Assembly: GCF_004123835.1 (NCBI RefSeq)
Contig: NZ_MZMU01000024.1
Span: forward strand, 124,001 to 188,000
Direction of reading: 5' to 3'
Length of the DNA stretch: 64,000 nt
Source: Rhizobium leguminosarum
GTDB taxonomy: Bacteria > Pseudomonadota > Alphaproteobacteria > Rhizobiales > Rhizobiaceae
Position 1 is the stretch's first letter, and each line of letters begins with the position of its first letter. A program made the position numbers and the translations under genes. Shown piece by piece: positions 44,716 through 52,245 of the stretch. A model generated the notes under the pieces. It did no database searches. It was not told where the DNA came from and saw only the letters and a list, made by a program, of their open reading frames with translations.

Positions 44716-45147
44716 ATGAGCACCAGATATCTCAGTATCGCCACGACGGCCTCCGTCGCGGCAACGCAGGAACACTATGGCAGCGCGGCGCAGTGGGCGC
44801 AGATAGGCGCGCGGCCACGCCGCCAATACTCGGCAGAGCCAGCGCCTCGGTCCGTCGGAAACGGCCTTCATCAGGGCGCGCGATGGTTTCTATCTCGGCA
44901 GTGTCTCGGACACCGGATGGCCCTATGTCCAATACCGTGGCGGGCCCGCGGGCTTTCTCACCACCGTCGATGTATCGACACTGGGCTTTGCGGATTTTCG
45001 CGGTAACCTGCAATACATCACTACGGGCAATGTGCGCGCGAATGACCGCGTCTCACTGTTCCTGATGGACTATGCGCACCGGCAGCGTCTGAAGATCTTT
45101 GGTCACATGCGCATCATCGATACGACAGAAGACGAAAGACGGCGCGC
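44716..45147 (+). pseudogene. frameshifted pyridoxamine-5'-phosphate-oxidase-like flavoprotein gene
   Basis: The reading begins in one frame with MSTRYLSIATTASVAATQEHYG and shifts at about 44815-44822 into a second frame that carries the conserved part: RLGPSETAFIRARDGFYLGSV, then GWPYVQYRGGPAGFLTTVD, NLQYITTGN and LMDYAHRQRLKIFGHMRI. This is the FMN-binding PNPOx-like fold. The sequence ends abruptly at TEDERRRAD, where it is fused to an alpha/beta-hydrolase fragment. The normal protein would be longer. It probably once followed the MBL gene in an operon. Confidence 0.75.
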
Positions 45148-45237
45148 AGATTTTCTACAAGGATTGGGGCACCGGACAGCCGATGGTGTCCGTCATGGGT
45201 GGCCGCTGAACGGCGACGATTGGGATAACCAGATGCG
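45135..45237 (+). pseudogene. N-terminal fragment of an alpha/beta hydrolase (non-heme chloroperoxidase type)
   Basis: In frame 3 the DNA reads KDGAQIFYKDWGTGQPMV, then after a one-base loss it continues in frame 2 as HGWPLNGDDWDNQM. Together this is the highly conserved N-terminus (about 35 residues) of chloroperoxidase/arylesterase-type hydrolases, including the oxyanion-hole HGW. The remainder, with the catalytic triad, is missing. It overlaps the end of the flavoprotein pseudogene by a shared GAAAGACGGCGCGCAGA. Confidence 0.72.
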
Positions 45238-45242
45238 CCATC

Positions 45243-45264
45243 GGGACGCCCCTCGAGGCGTCCC
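45243..45264. terminator. hairpin after the decayed genes
   Basis: GGGACGCC and GGCGTCCC form a perfect 8-bp stem with a 6-nt loop just after the hydrolase fragment. There is no T-run. It could be an old terminator or recombination scar. Confidence 0.3.
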
Positions 45265-45462
45265 CGGCGCGAATCCCTGGACAGAATTCCGACCCCGCTG
45301 GAGACAGCAATGTCGCAATGGCGACTTTCGAAAGTCGCGGCACCGAAAGCCGCTGGCCCCCTAGCGGTCGTCTATCCAAGCCGAGCCGATGTCCGTTGTT
45401 GGTGCAATCCGGCCATCCGGAACGCTCTAAGAGTTTGGTGGCGTTTGCTACCTCACCCCACG

Positions 45463-45493
45463 AAAAAGCCCGCGCGGCAATGCCGGCGGGCTC
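45463..45493 (-). terminator. argG intrinsic terminator
   Basis: On the minus strand GAGCCCGC...GCGCGGGCT is followed by TTTTTC. The stem lies 26 nt after the argG stop and is a convincing intrinsic terminator. Confidence 0.8.
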
Positions 45494-45518
45494 ATTCCGG
45501 TTCGAAGGCGAACCGTGA

Positions 45519-46742
45519 TTACTTCACGAGGTTGCGCTTGGCGAGCGTGCGCAGGCGCAGCGCATTGAGCTTGATGAAGCCGGCCGCATCCTTCTGGTCG
45601 TAGGCGCCCTGATCGTCCTCGAAAGTGACGAGCTTGTCGGAATAGAGCGACTTGTCGCTTTCGCGGCCGATGACCATGACATTGCCCTTGTAGAGCTTCA
45701 GCGTCACTTCGCCTTCGACATGCTCCTGGCTCTTGTCGATCAACGCCTGCAGCATCTCGCGCTCCGGCGAGAACCAGAAACCGTAATAGATCAGCTCGGC
45801 GTAACGCGGCATGATGTCGTCCTTGAGATGGGCAGCACCGCGGTCGAGCGTGATCGATTCGATGGCGCGGTGCGCCGAGAGCAGGATCGTGCCGCCTGGA
45901 GTTTCGTAGACGCCGCGCGACTTCATGCCGACAAAGCGGTTCTCGACCAGATCGAGACGGCCGATGCCGTTGTCGCGGCCGTAATTGTTGAGTGTCGCCA
46001 AGAGCGTCGCCGGGCTCATGCGCACGCCGTTGATCGAAACCGCATCACCCTTTTCGAAGCCGACCTTGATGGTCGTTGCCTTGTCGGGTGCGGCTTCCGG
46101 GGAGATCGTGCGCATATGCACATATTCAGGCGCCTCCTGGGAGGGGTCTTCGAGAACCTTGCCTTCGGAAGAGGAATGCAGAAGGTTGGCGTCGACGGAG
46201 AACGGCGCCTCGCCCATCTTGTCCTTGGCAACAGGGATCTGATGTTGTTCGGCAAAGGCCAGCAGATCGGTGCGGCTCTTGAACGCCCAGTCGCGCCACG
46301 GCGCGATGATCTTGATGTCGGGGTTCAAGGCATAGGCGGACAGTTCGAAACGGACCTGGTCGTTGCCCTTGCCGGTCGCGCCGTGGGCGATCGCATCGGC
46401 GCCGGTCTTCTTGGCGATATCGATCAGATGCTTGGAAATCAACGGACGGGCGATCGAGGTGCCGAGTAGGTAGACGCCTTCGTAGACGGCATTGGCACGG
46501 AACATCGGGAAGACGAAATCGCGCACGAATTCCTCGCGCACATCCTCGATATAGATCTCCTTGATGCCGAGCATCTCGGCCTTCTTGCGCGCCGGCTCCA
46601 GCTCTTCGCCCTGGCCGAGATCGGCGGTGAAGGTGACGACTTCGGCGCCGAGCTCCGTCTGCAGCCACTTCAGGATGATCGAGGTGTCGAGGCCGCCGGA
46701 ATAGGCGAGAACGACTTTCTTCACGTCTTTGTATGATGCCAT
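45519..46742 (-). CDS. argG: argininosuccinate synthase
   Basis: A 407-residue enzyme starting MASYKDVKKVVLAYSGGLDTS, the ATP-pyrophosphatase P-loop, with the downstream signatures GKGNDQVRFE and RDNGIGRLDLVENRFVGMKSRG. It joins citrulline and aspartate in arginine synthesis. The open frame runs 28 codons upstream without family similarity. It is divergent from the SDR gene at 46919. Confidence 0.97.
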   Translation of the reverse strand: MASYKDVKKVVLAYSGGLDTSIILKWLQTELGAEVVTFTADLGQGEELEPARKKAEMLGIKEIYIEDVREEFVRDFVFPMFRANAVYEGVYLLGTSIARPLISKHLIDIAKKTGADAIAHGATGKGNDQVRFELSAYALNPDIKIIAPWRDWAFKSRTDLLAFAEQHQIPVAKDKMGEAPFSVDANLLHSSSEGKVLEDPSQEAPEYVHMRTISPEAAPDKATTIKVGFEKGDAVSINGVRMSPATLLATLNNYGRDNGIGRLDLVENRFVGMKSRGVYETPGGTILLSAHRAIESITLDRGAAHLKDDIMPRYAELIYYGFWFSPEREMLQALIDKSQEHVEGEVTLKLYKGNVMVIGRESDKSLYSDKLVTFEDDQGAYDQKDAAGFIKLNALRLRTLAKRNLVK

Positions 46743-46918
46743 GATGATGAGGTCCGTTGCATAAAAGGCCGGCAAAACCCGGTGTCGCGGCACTTTTAGC
46801 GAGATTGGCGCGTGACGCAAGGCCAAGTGCGACGGTGATGGTGTCGATAGCGTTTGACAGCGCGAAAGCGGAGCCCATATTCGCCAGCGTCCGCAAATGC
46901 TCGAGGAGAGGCTGCCCC

Positions 46919-47770
46919 GTGACGAATATTCAAGACATTTTCAAGACATCCAATGTTGCCGTCATCACCGGAGGCGCCTCCGGCATCGGCCTTGCCGCGG
47001 CGAAATATTTCGCCGGACGCGGCATGAGCGTCGCCATCGCCGATCTCGGCGGCGATCGGCTGGCCGACGCCGCCAACGAACTCAAGGCCATTGCCGGCGA
47101 GGAAAATGTGATGGCGGTCGAGACCGACGTCGCAGTCAAGGAATCCCTGGAGGCGCTCGAGCGCGCCGTACTCCAGCGTTTCGGCCGTGTGCACGTGCTG
47201 ATGAACAATGCCGGCATCGGCCCGGAAACCTCGATCTTCAGCCCGCAGGCGAACTGGGACAATATCTTCGCCGTCAACCTGATGGGCGTGATCAACGGCA
47301 CCCGCACCTTCGGCCCGAAGATGCTGTCGCATGGCGAGCCGGGCCTGATCATCAACACCGGCTCCAAGCAGGGCATCACCACGCCGCCCGGCAACCCCGC
47401 CTACAACATCTCCAAGGCTGGCGTGAAAGTCTTCACCGAAGCATTGCAGCATGAGCTTCGCAACACCGAAGGCGGAAAGATCTCCGCCCATCTTCTGATC
47501 CCCGGCTTCGTCTTCACCGGCCTCACCAAGGGCGACCGCGCTGAAAAACCGGCCGCCGCCTGGACCGCCGAGCAGACGGTCGATTTCATGGTCGAAAGCC
47601 TGGAACGCGGCGATTTCTATATTTTGTGCCCTGACAATGACGTGGCGCGTCCGGTCGACGAACGCCGGATGGCCTGGGCGGCCGGCGATATCATCGAGAA
47701 CCGACCGCCGCTGTCACGCTGGCACAAGGACTATGCTGACAAGTTCAAGGCGTTTCTCGAACAGAAGTAA
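46919..47770 (+). CDS. short-chain dehydrogenase/reductase
   Basis: A GTG start at 46919 with GAGGAGAGG 8 bp upstream gives 283 residues starting (M)TNIQDIFKTSNVAVITGGASGIG. The NNAG motif is LMNNAGIGPETS, and the catalytic Tyr-x3-Lys is AYNISKAGV. The C-terminal extension (WAAGDIIENRPPLSRWHKDY) is longer than in minimal SDRs. The substrate is unknown. Confidence 0.88.
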   Translation: MTNIQDIFKTSNVAVITGGASGIGLAAAKYFAGRGMSVAIADLGGDRLADAANELKAIAGEENVMAVETDVAVKESLEALERAVLQRFGRVHVLMNNAGIGPETSIFSPQANWDNIFAVNLMGVINGTRTFGPKMLSHGEPGLIINTGSKQGITTPPGNPAYNISKAGVKVFTEALQHELRNTEGGKISAHLLIPGFVFTGLTKGDRAEKPAAAWTAEQTVDFMVESLERGDFYILCPDNDVARPVDERRMAWAAGDIIENRPPLSRWHKDYADKFKAFLEQK

Positions 47771-47778
47771 TCGGCACC

Positions 47779-47953
47779 AGAGCATGATGCCGAAAAGTGT
47801 GCGCGGTTTTCGGGTAACATCATGCTCTACTTCTCTGACTTGGATTCGAATGATTTAGGCCGATCAGGCCTAAAATCATTCGAATCTAGAAGGTTTGATT
47901 GGTAATTTTCTGAAAGCCGGGTAAGAGATCCCCAGATCCTTTCCGGCTTTCAG
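47779..47953. repeat. composite of three consecutive palindromes upstream of a LysE gene
   Basis: First is a full A block (47779-47828, AGAGCATGATGCCGAAAAG to CATCATGCTCT). Second is a hairpin with GATTCGAATGATTT-AGGCC and its complement around GATCA (47843-47886, one bulged base). Third is CTGAAAGCCGG with CCGGCTTTCAG, perfect 11-bp arms around a 22-nt loop (47910-47953). The last one ends 9 bp before the LysE start codon, so it is in its leader. Confidence 0.75.
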
Positions 47954-47961
47954 AGTGTGTC

Positions 47962-48603
47962 ATGGACTTCCTGCCCAGCCTGCCGACCCTTCTCGCCTTT
48001 GCCGCCGCGACGCTGCTGCTCGCGGCGACCCCAGGCCCCGATATGACGCTGTCGATCAGCCGCGCGCTGGCCCAGGGCAAAAAGGCAGCGCTCTTCGTTG
48101 TCGTCGGCACCAGCCTCGGCATCGTCGTCCACACCATGCTGGTCGCTTTCGGCATTTCGGCGCTGATCACCGCCTCGCCGACCGCCTTCCTGATCCTGAA
48201 GACCGGGGGTGCCGCCTATCTGCTCTGGCTGGCGGTGCAGGCGATCCGCTTCGGTTCGAAGCTCACAGTCGCCAAGGTCGAGGAGCAGAAGGGCACCGCC
48301 CTTTCGAACATCTCGTCGGGCTTCTGGGTCAATCTTCTGAACCCCAAGGTCATCATCTTCTTCATGACCTTCCTGCCGCAATTCGTCAGCGCCGGTGATC
48401 CCGCCGTGACACACAAGCTGCTTTTCCTCGGCTTCTGCTTCATCCTGATCGGCATGCCGGTCAACGCCAGCGTCGTCTTTGCCGCCGACTGGCTGGCCTC
48501 CTGGCTGCAGAACAACAGGAAGGTGTTGCGCGGCATGGACTATACCTTCGCCGGCGTCTTCTCGATCTTTGCCGCGAAGATCCTGCTCACCCAGGCGAGA
48601 TAG
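47962..48603 (+). CDS. LysE family exporter
   Basis: A 213-residue protein starting MDFLPSLPTLLAFAAATLLLAATPGPDM, with the PGPD motif at the end of the first helix, six predicted helices and FWVNLLNPKVIIFFMTFLPQFV, all typical of LysE/RhtB exporters. The substrate is probably an amino acid such as homoserine or threonine. The start has a weak ribosome-binding site, and the 47910-47953 hairpin is immediately upstream, so translation may be controlled by leader structure. Confidence 0.9.
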   Translation: MDFLPSLPTLLAFAAATLLLAATPGPDMTLSISRALAQGKKAALFVVVGTSLGIVVHTMLVAFGISALITASPTAFLILKTGGAAYLLWLAVQAIRFGSKLTVAKVEEQKGTALSNISSGFWVNLLNPKVIIFFMTFLPQFVSAGDPAVTHKLLFLGFCFILIGMPVNASVVFAADWLASWLQNNRKVLRGMDYTFAGVFSIFAAKILLTQAR

Positions 48604-48615
48604 CCGCGGTTGCGA

Positions 48616-48669
48616 AGCAAACCGCCCGCGGTTGGCTTATCGATCCGCCCGCGGTCGTGACACGATCCG
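48616..48669. repeat. direct repeat copy 1, left of the Gly/His-rich protein gene
   Basis: AGCAAACCGCCCGCGGTTGG through CGATCCGCCCGCGGTCGTGA and CACGATC aligns with copy 2 at 49334-49386 with a few gaps and mismatches. It lies just after the LysE stop. Confidence 0.6.
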
Positions 48670-48879
48670 CCGCCAACGACACCAACATTCGCGAGACGCC
48701 ACGCCGGAGCAGGGAGTGGCCGCGAATTTCGTCGTCGTCCAAAATTATTCCATGCCTTTCGCGCGATTACTTGTGATCAACATATGATCGTAAGTCGCCA
48801 ATTGTGGCTAGGCCACGCCACCTTCGCTGCCCACATATCCTTTACGGCTCACGAGGAGCTACCTTGAAAGGATAAGTCC

Positions 48880-49227
48880 ATGATTACGTTCCGCAATATC
48901 ATAACAGCAGGAGTTGTTGCGCTGACGTTTGCCGCCACGTCCCTTACAGCGACAACACCTGCCTTAGCTCACGGCGGCGGAGGCCATGGCGGTGGCGGTT
49001 TCTCGCATGACGGCGGCCACTTCGGCGGTGGTGCGCATATGGGCGGCGGCAATTTCGCCCATCGCGGCTTCGGAGCGCATCATTTTGGCGGACACCGCGA
49101 CGGCCGTTTCGCCTTCCATGATAGAAATCGTCTGTTCTTCGGCGATGACGACTATTACCCGGATCAGTGCCAGCCGGAATGGCTCAACCAGTACGGCCAT
49201 CGCGTGCTGGTGGAAGTCTGCTCTTGA
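48880..49227 (+). CDS. small Gly/His-rich secreted protein
   Basis: A 115-residue protein starting MITFRNIITAGVVALTFAAT with a Sec signal cleaved after ALA near residue 30. The mature part is built of Gly/His/Phe repeats (HGGGGHGGGGFSHDGG and similar), then a charged stretch and a C-terminal CQPEWLNQYGHRVLVEVCS with two cysteines. A metal-binding or cell-surface role is plausible from composition. AAAGGATAAG precedes the start. The gene is flanked by two copies of a direct repeat. Confidence 0.78.
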   Translation: MITFRNIITAGVVALTFAATSLTATTPALAHGGGGHGGGGFSHDGGHFGGGAHMGGGNFAHRGFGAHHFGGHRDGRFAFHDRNRLFFGDDDYYPDQCQPEWLNQYGHRVLVEVCS

Positions 49228-49333
49228 TGACGGTCCGGCTGGCCTCTGAGGACGAGCGGCATGTGATCACCGATATCATCTTCTTTCAGCAGAGGATCTG
49301 ATATTTGGATCGCAGCGCCATTCGTGTTTCAGC

Positions 49334-49386
49334 AGCAATTCGCCCGCGGTCGGTTGGTCGATCCGCCCGCGGGTCGTGAAACGATC
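49334..49386. repeat. direct repeat copy 2, right of the Gly/His-rich protein gene
   Basis: AGCAATTCGCCCGCGGTCGG through TCGATCCGCCCGCGGGTCGT and GAAACGATC matches copy 1. Both are in the same orientation about 718 bp apart. This copy ends 10 bp before the end of the ABC ATPase gene. Confidence 0.6.
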
Positions 49387-49395
49387 AGCTGCCCG

Positions 49396-50190
49396 CTAAC
49401 CGATCAGCAAGGCATCGTCATCCAGCGTCTGGCCGCGCATCTTGCGGAACATCGCGATCAGGTCCTCGACCTGCAACGTCTTGCGGCTGTCGCCGGCGAC
49501 ATCGAGCACGATCTCGCCGCCATGCAGCATCACGGTGCGGTGGCCATAATCGAGCGCCTGGCGCATCGAATGCGTCACCATCAGCGTCGTCAGCTTGCGC
49601 TCGGAAACGATCTTCTGGGTCAGGCCCATGATGAATTCCGCCATGCCGGGGTCAAGCGCCGCCGTATGTTCGTCGAGCAGCAGCACTTCCGAGCCCGCCA
49701 GCGTCGCCATGACGAGCGAGACCGCCTGCCGCTGGCCACCGGAGAGCAGGTCCATGCGGTCCTTCATGCGGTTCTCGAGCCCGAGATTGAGCTCGGCGAT
49801 CCTCTCTCGAAAATGGTCGCGCCGTTTTGCGCCAAGCGCCGAAGCAAGCCCGCGCCGTTCGCCGCGGCGCGCCGCAAGCGCCAGGTTCTCCTCGATCGAC
49901 AAGGCACCGCAGCTTCCGGTCAACGGGTCCTGAAAGACACGGGCGACGAGCCCGGCGCGCGCCGCCGTCGTCTTGCGCGTGACGTCTGCATTGCCGATCA
50001 GCACCTGCCCCTCGCTTGCCAGCACATCGCCGGCGAGCACGCCGAGCAGCGTCGATTTGCCGGCGCCGTTGGAACCGATGACGGTTACGAAGGAGCCTTC
50101 CTCGATCGTCAGGCTGACGCCCGAGAGCGCCTGCTTCTGCAGCGGCGTGCCGCGCCCGAAAACGACCTTGATGTTCTTGAGGTTGATCAC
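49396..50190 (-). CDS. ABC transporter ATPase (TrpXYZ-like/ABC.X4 system)
   Basis: A 264-residue ATPase from a GTG start that overlaps the permease stop (GTGA). Walker A is GSNGAGKST, the signature LSGGQRQAVSL is at mid-protein and Walker B is VLLLDEHTAALD. It pairs with the upstream permease and binding protein to import a substrate that in related systems is tryptophan, tyrosine or another hydrophobic amino acid. Confidence 0.92.
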   Translation of the reverse strand: MINLKNIKVVFGRGTPLQKQALSGVSLTIEEGSFVTVIGSNGAGKSTLLGVLAGDVLASEGQVLIGNADVTRKTTAARAGLVARVFQDPLTGSCGALSIEENLALAARRGERRGLASALGAKRRDHFRERIAELNLGLENRMKDRMDLLSGGQRQAVSLVMATLAGSEVLLLDEHTAALDPGMAEFIMGLTQKIVSERKLTTLMVTHSMRQALDYGHRTVMLHGGEIVLDVAGDSRKTLQVEDLIAMFRKMRGQTLDDDALLIG

Positions 50191-51065
50191 GACGCGGCAC
50201 CTCCGCGCAAACGGGGAAGGATGAGCGCCACGGTCACCAGCACGGCGGTGACGAAATTGAGGTCGGACGCCTGCAGGCCGATGACGTCGCTCGAAAGCGC
50301 CAGCTGGATCGCGATGCGATAGAGGATCGATCCGAGCACGCAGCCGATCAACGCAATCAGCAGACCGCGTCGCCCGAGCAGCGTCTCGCCGATGATGACG
50401 GCAGCAAGCCCGACGACGATCGTGCCGACGCCCGAGGTGACATCGGCAAAGCCGTTTGTCTGGGCAAACAGCGCGCCGCCGAGCGCCACCAGCGCATTCG
50501 AGATCGCCATGCCGAGATAGATCTGCCGGCTGGTATCGACGCCCTGGGCCCGCGCCATCCTTGCATTGGCGCCAGTCGCCCGCATTGCCAGTCCCGCATC
50601 ACTCTCGAGGAAACGCCAGACCAGGATGAGCGCGATGACGACAAGAACACCGACGAAGAGCGGCCGCACGTAGAAATCGCGAAGGCCATGGCCGAAGAAC
50701 GGGCTGATCATCGTGTCGGCATTGATGAGGGCGACATTGGGTTTGCCCATCACGCGCAGATTGACGGAAAACAGTGCGATCATCGTCAGGATCGAGGCGA
50801 GCAAATTGAGGATCTTGAAGCGCACATTGAGCAGTGCCGTCACCATGCCCGCGGCGGCACCGGCCACCATGGCGATCAGAGCCGCAAGCCAGGCATTGAC
50901 GCCGGCAATGATCAGCACGGCCGTCACCGCCGCACCAAGCGGAAAGGAGCCATCGACCGTCAGGTCGGGGAAATCCAGAACACGGAAGGCGAGATAGACC
51001 CCAAGGGCGACGAAGGAATAGACCAGTCCGAGTTCGACGGCCCCCCAGAATGCGATTTGGCTCAA
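50187..51065 (-). CDS. ABC transporter permease (TrpXYZ-like/ABC.X4 system)
   Basis: A TTG start at 51065 with GGCGGAAG upstream gives 292 residues starting (M)SQIAFWGAVELGLVYSFVALG; a 34-codon longer frame is also open. About nine membrane helices and the LDFPDLTVDGSFPLGAAV segment match the branched-chain-type permeases of this system. It is 133 bp after the binding-protein gene and overlaps the ATPase gene. Confidence 0.88.
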   Translation of the reverse strand: MSQIAFWGAVELGLVYSFVALGVYLAFRVLDFPDLTVDGSFPLGAAVTAVLIIAGVNAWLAALIAMVAGAAAGMVTALLNVRFKILNLLASILTMIALFSVNLRVMGKPNVALINADTMISPFFGHGLRDFYVRPLFVGVLVVIALILVWRFLESDAGLAMRATGANARMARAQGVDTSRQIYLGMAISNALVALGGALFAQTNGFADVTSGVGTIVVGLAAVIIGETLLGRRGLLIALIGCVLGSILYRIAIQLALSSDVIGLQASDLNFVTAVLVTVALILPRLRGGAAS

Positions 51066-51133
51066 GGCTTCCGCCCCTCTTCTATCCGTTTCCGCTCCGC
51101 GCCCTGCGCGAAACATCAGGCTTTTAATACTAT

Positions 51134-51165
51134 CAGCCGCCCCCGTGTGGAACGGGAGCGGCTGC
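51134..51165 (-). terminator. hairpin between binding-protein and permease genes
   Basis: CAGCCGCCCCCGT and ACGGGAGCGGCTG form a 13-bp stem with one mismatch and a 6-nt loop, 33 nt after the binding-protein stop. No good T-run follows on the minus strand. It probably protects or partly terminates the binding-protein message, giving more binding protein than permease. Confidence 0.5.
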
Positions 51166-51198
51166 AAACTCGATCAGCGACTGCAGCAGTCGCCCTGT

Positions 51199-52152
51199 TT
51201 ATTCGATGACTTTGGTAGCGCGGGAAAGCACGCTCTGCGGCAGCGTAACCCCCATCTTCACGGCCGCCGCCTTGTTGACGACGAGGTCGCTGCCGGCGGC
51301 AGTCTTGACCGCGATGTCGCCCGGGTTCTCGCCCTTCAGCACACGCACGACGATCTCGCCGGTCTGCTTGCCGACATCATAATAGTTGAAGCCGAGGGCA
51401 GCGATCGAGCCGCGTGAAACCGAATCCGTATCGGCGGTAAAGAGCGGCAGCTTGCTCTCTTCGGCAACCGCGACAGCGCCTTCAAGCGCGGAGATGATCG
51501 TGTTGTCGGTCGGAATGTAGATCGCATCTGCGCGGCCGACGAGCGCGCGTGCAGCACCCTGGACCTCGGCCGACTTGGTGGCGGCCGATTCGACCACCTT
51601 CAGGCCAGCCTTTTCGGCTTCAGTCTTCAACACGGCGAGCAGCGAAACGGAATTCGCCTCGCCGGAATTGTAGAGATAGCCGATGCTTTTCACATCAGGC
51701 AGGATTTCCTTGATCAGCGCTAGATGCTCGCCGACCGGCGACATGTCGGAAAGCCCGGTGACATTGCCGCCCGGCTTGTCCATATTCTTGACGAGCTGGG
51801 CGCCGAGCGGATCGGAGACGGCCGTGAAAACGACAGGAATGTCACGCGTCGAGGAGACGACGGCCTGGGCCGAGGGCGTCGAGATCGGCACGATGACATT
51901 GGGCTCGTCGCCGGCGAACTGGCGGGCAATCTGGGCTGCCGTCGCCGGATTGCCCTGCGCCGATTCGAACACGAATTTCAGGTTCTCCCCTTCCTTGTAG
52001 CCCGCAGCCGTCAGCGCATCGAGAACACCCTTGCGCGCCGCATCCAGCGCCGGATGTTCGACGATCGCCGTCACGGCGACGGTGACGTCATCAGCCTTCG
52101 CGGGCAGGGAAAGGGCCAAAGTGGCAGCAAGAGCGAGCAAAATCGGGCGCAT
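51199..52152 (-). CDS. ABC transporter substrate-binding protein (TrpX-like)
   Basis: A 317-residue protein starting MRPILLALAATLALSLPAKA, with a Sec signal. The mature part has the ABC_sub_bind pattern (VTAIVEHPALDAARKGVLDAL, VPISTPSAQAVVSSTRDIPVVFTAVSDPLGAQL, ADAIYIPTDNTIISALE). GGAGG lies 7 bp before the start. It is the first gene of the three-gene importer. Confidence 0.92.
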   Translation of the reverse strand: MRPILLALAATLALSLPAKADDVTVAVTAIVEHPALDAARKGVLDALTAAGYKEGENLKFVFESAQGNPATAAQIARQFAGDEPNVIVPISTPSAQAVVSSTRDIPVVFTAVSDPLGAQLVKNMDKPGGNVTGLSDMSPVGEHLALIKEILPDVKSIGYLYNSGEANSVSLLAVLKTEAEKAGLKVVESAATKSAEVQGAARALVGRADAIYIPTDNTIISALEGAVAVAEESKLPLFTADTDSVSRGSIAALGFNYYDVGKQTGEIVVRVLKGENPGDIAVKTAAGSDLVVNKAAAVKMGVTLPQSVLSRATKVIE

Positions 52153-52174
52153 GGGGATCCTCCTGAATGATTTT

Positions 52175-52201
52175 GGGGGCACTTTTAGGAAAAGCGCCCC
52201 C
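52175..52201 (-). terminator. strong hairpin downstream of rlmN
   Basis: GGGGGCACTTTT and AAAAGCGCCCCC pair as a 12-bp stem (one wobble) with loop AGG. It is 45 nt past the rlmN stop and 23 nt before the binding-protein start. It lacks a T-run, so it may terminate weakly or shape the leader of the importer message. Confidence 0.45.
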
Positions 52202-52245
52202 TGAAATCAATCGCGGAGAATTGTAGCGAGGATCAAACTTGCTGA

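Noticed and set aside
44494..45006. 170-codon open frame across the MBL end and the flavoprotein remnant
   Set aside because: It reads out of frame through the end of the MBL gene and the pseudogene; no similarity of its own.
45497..45515. GGTTCGAAGGCGAACC resembling a T-arm
   Set aside because: It is a simple palindrome in the argG 3' region with no other tRNA arms around it.
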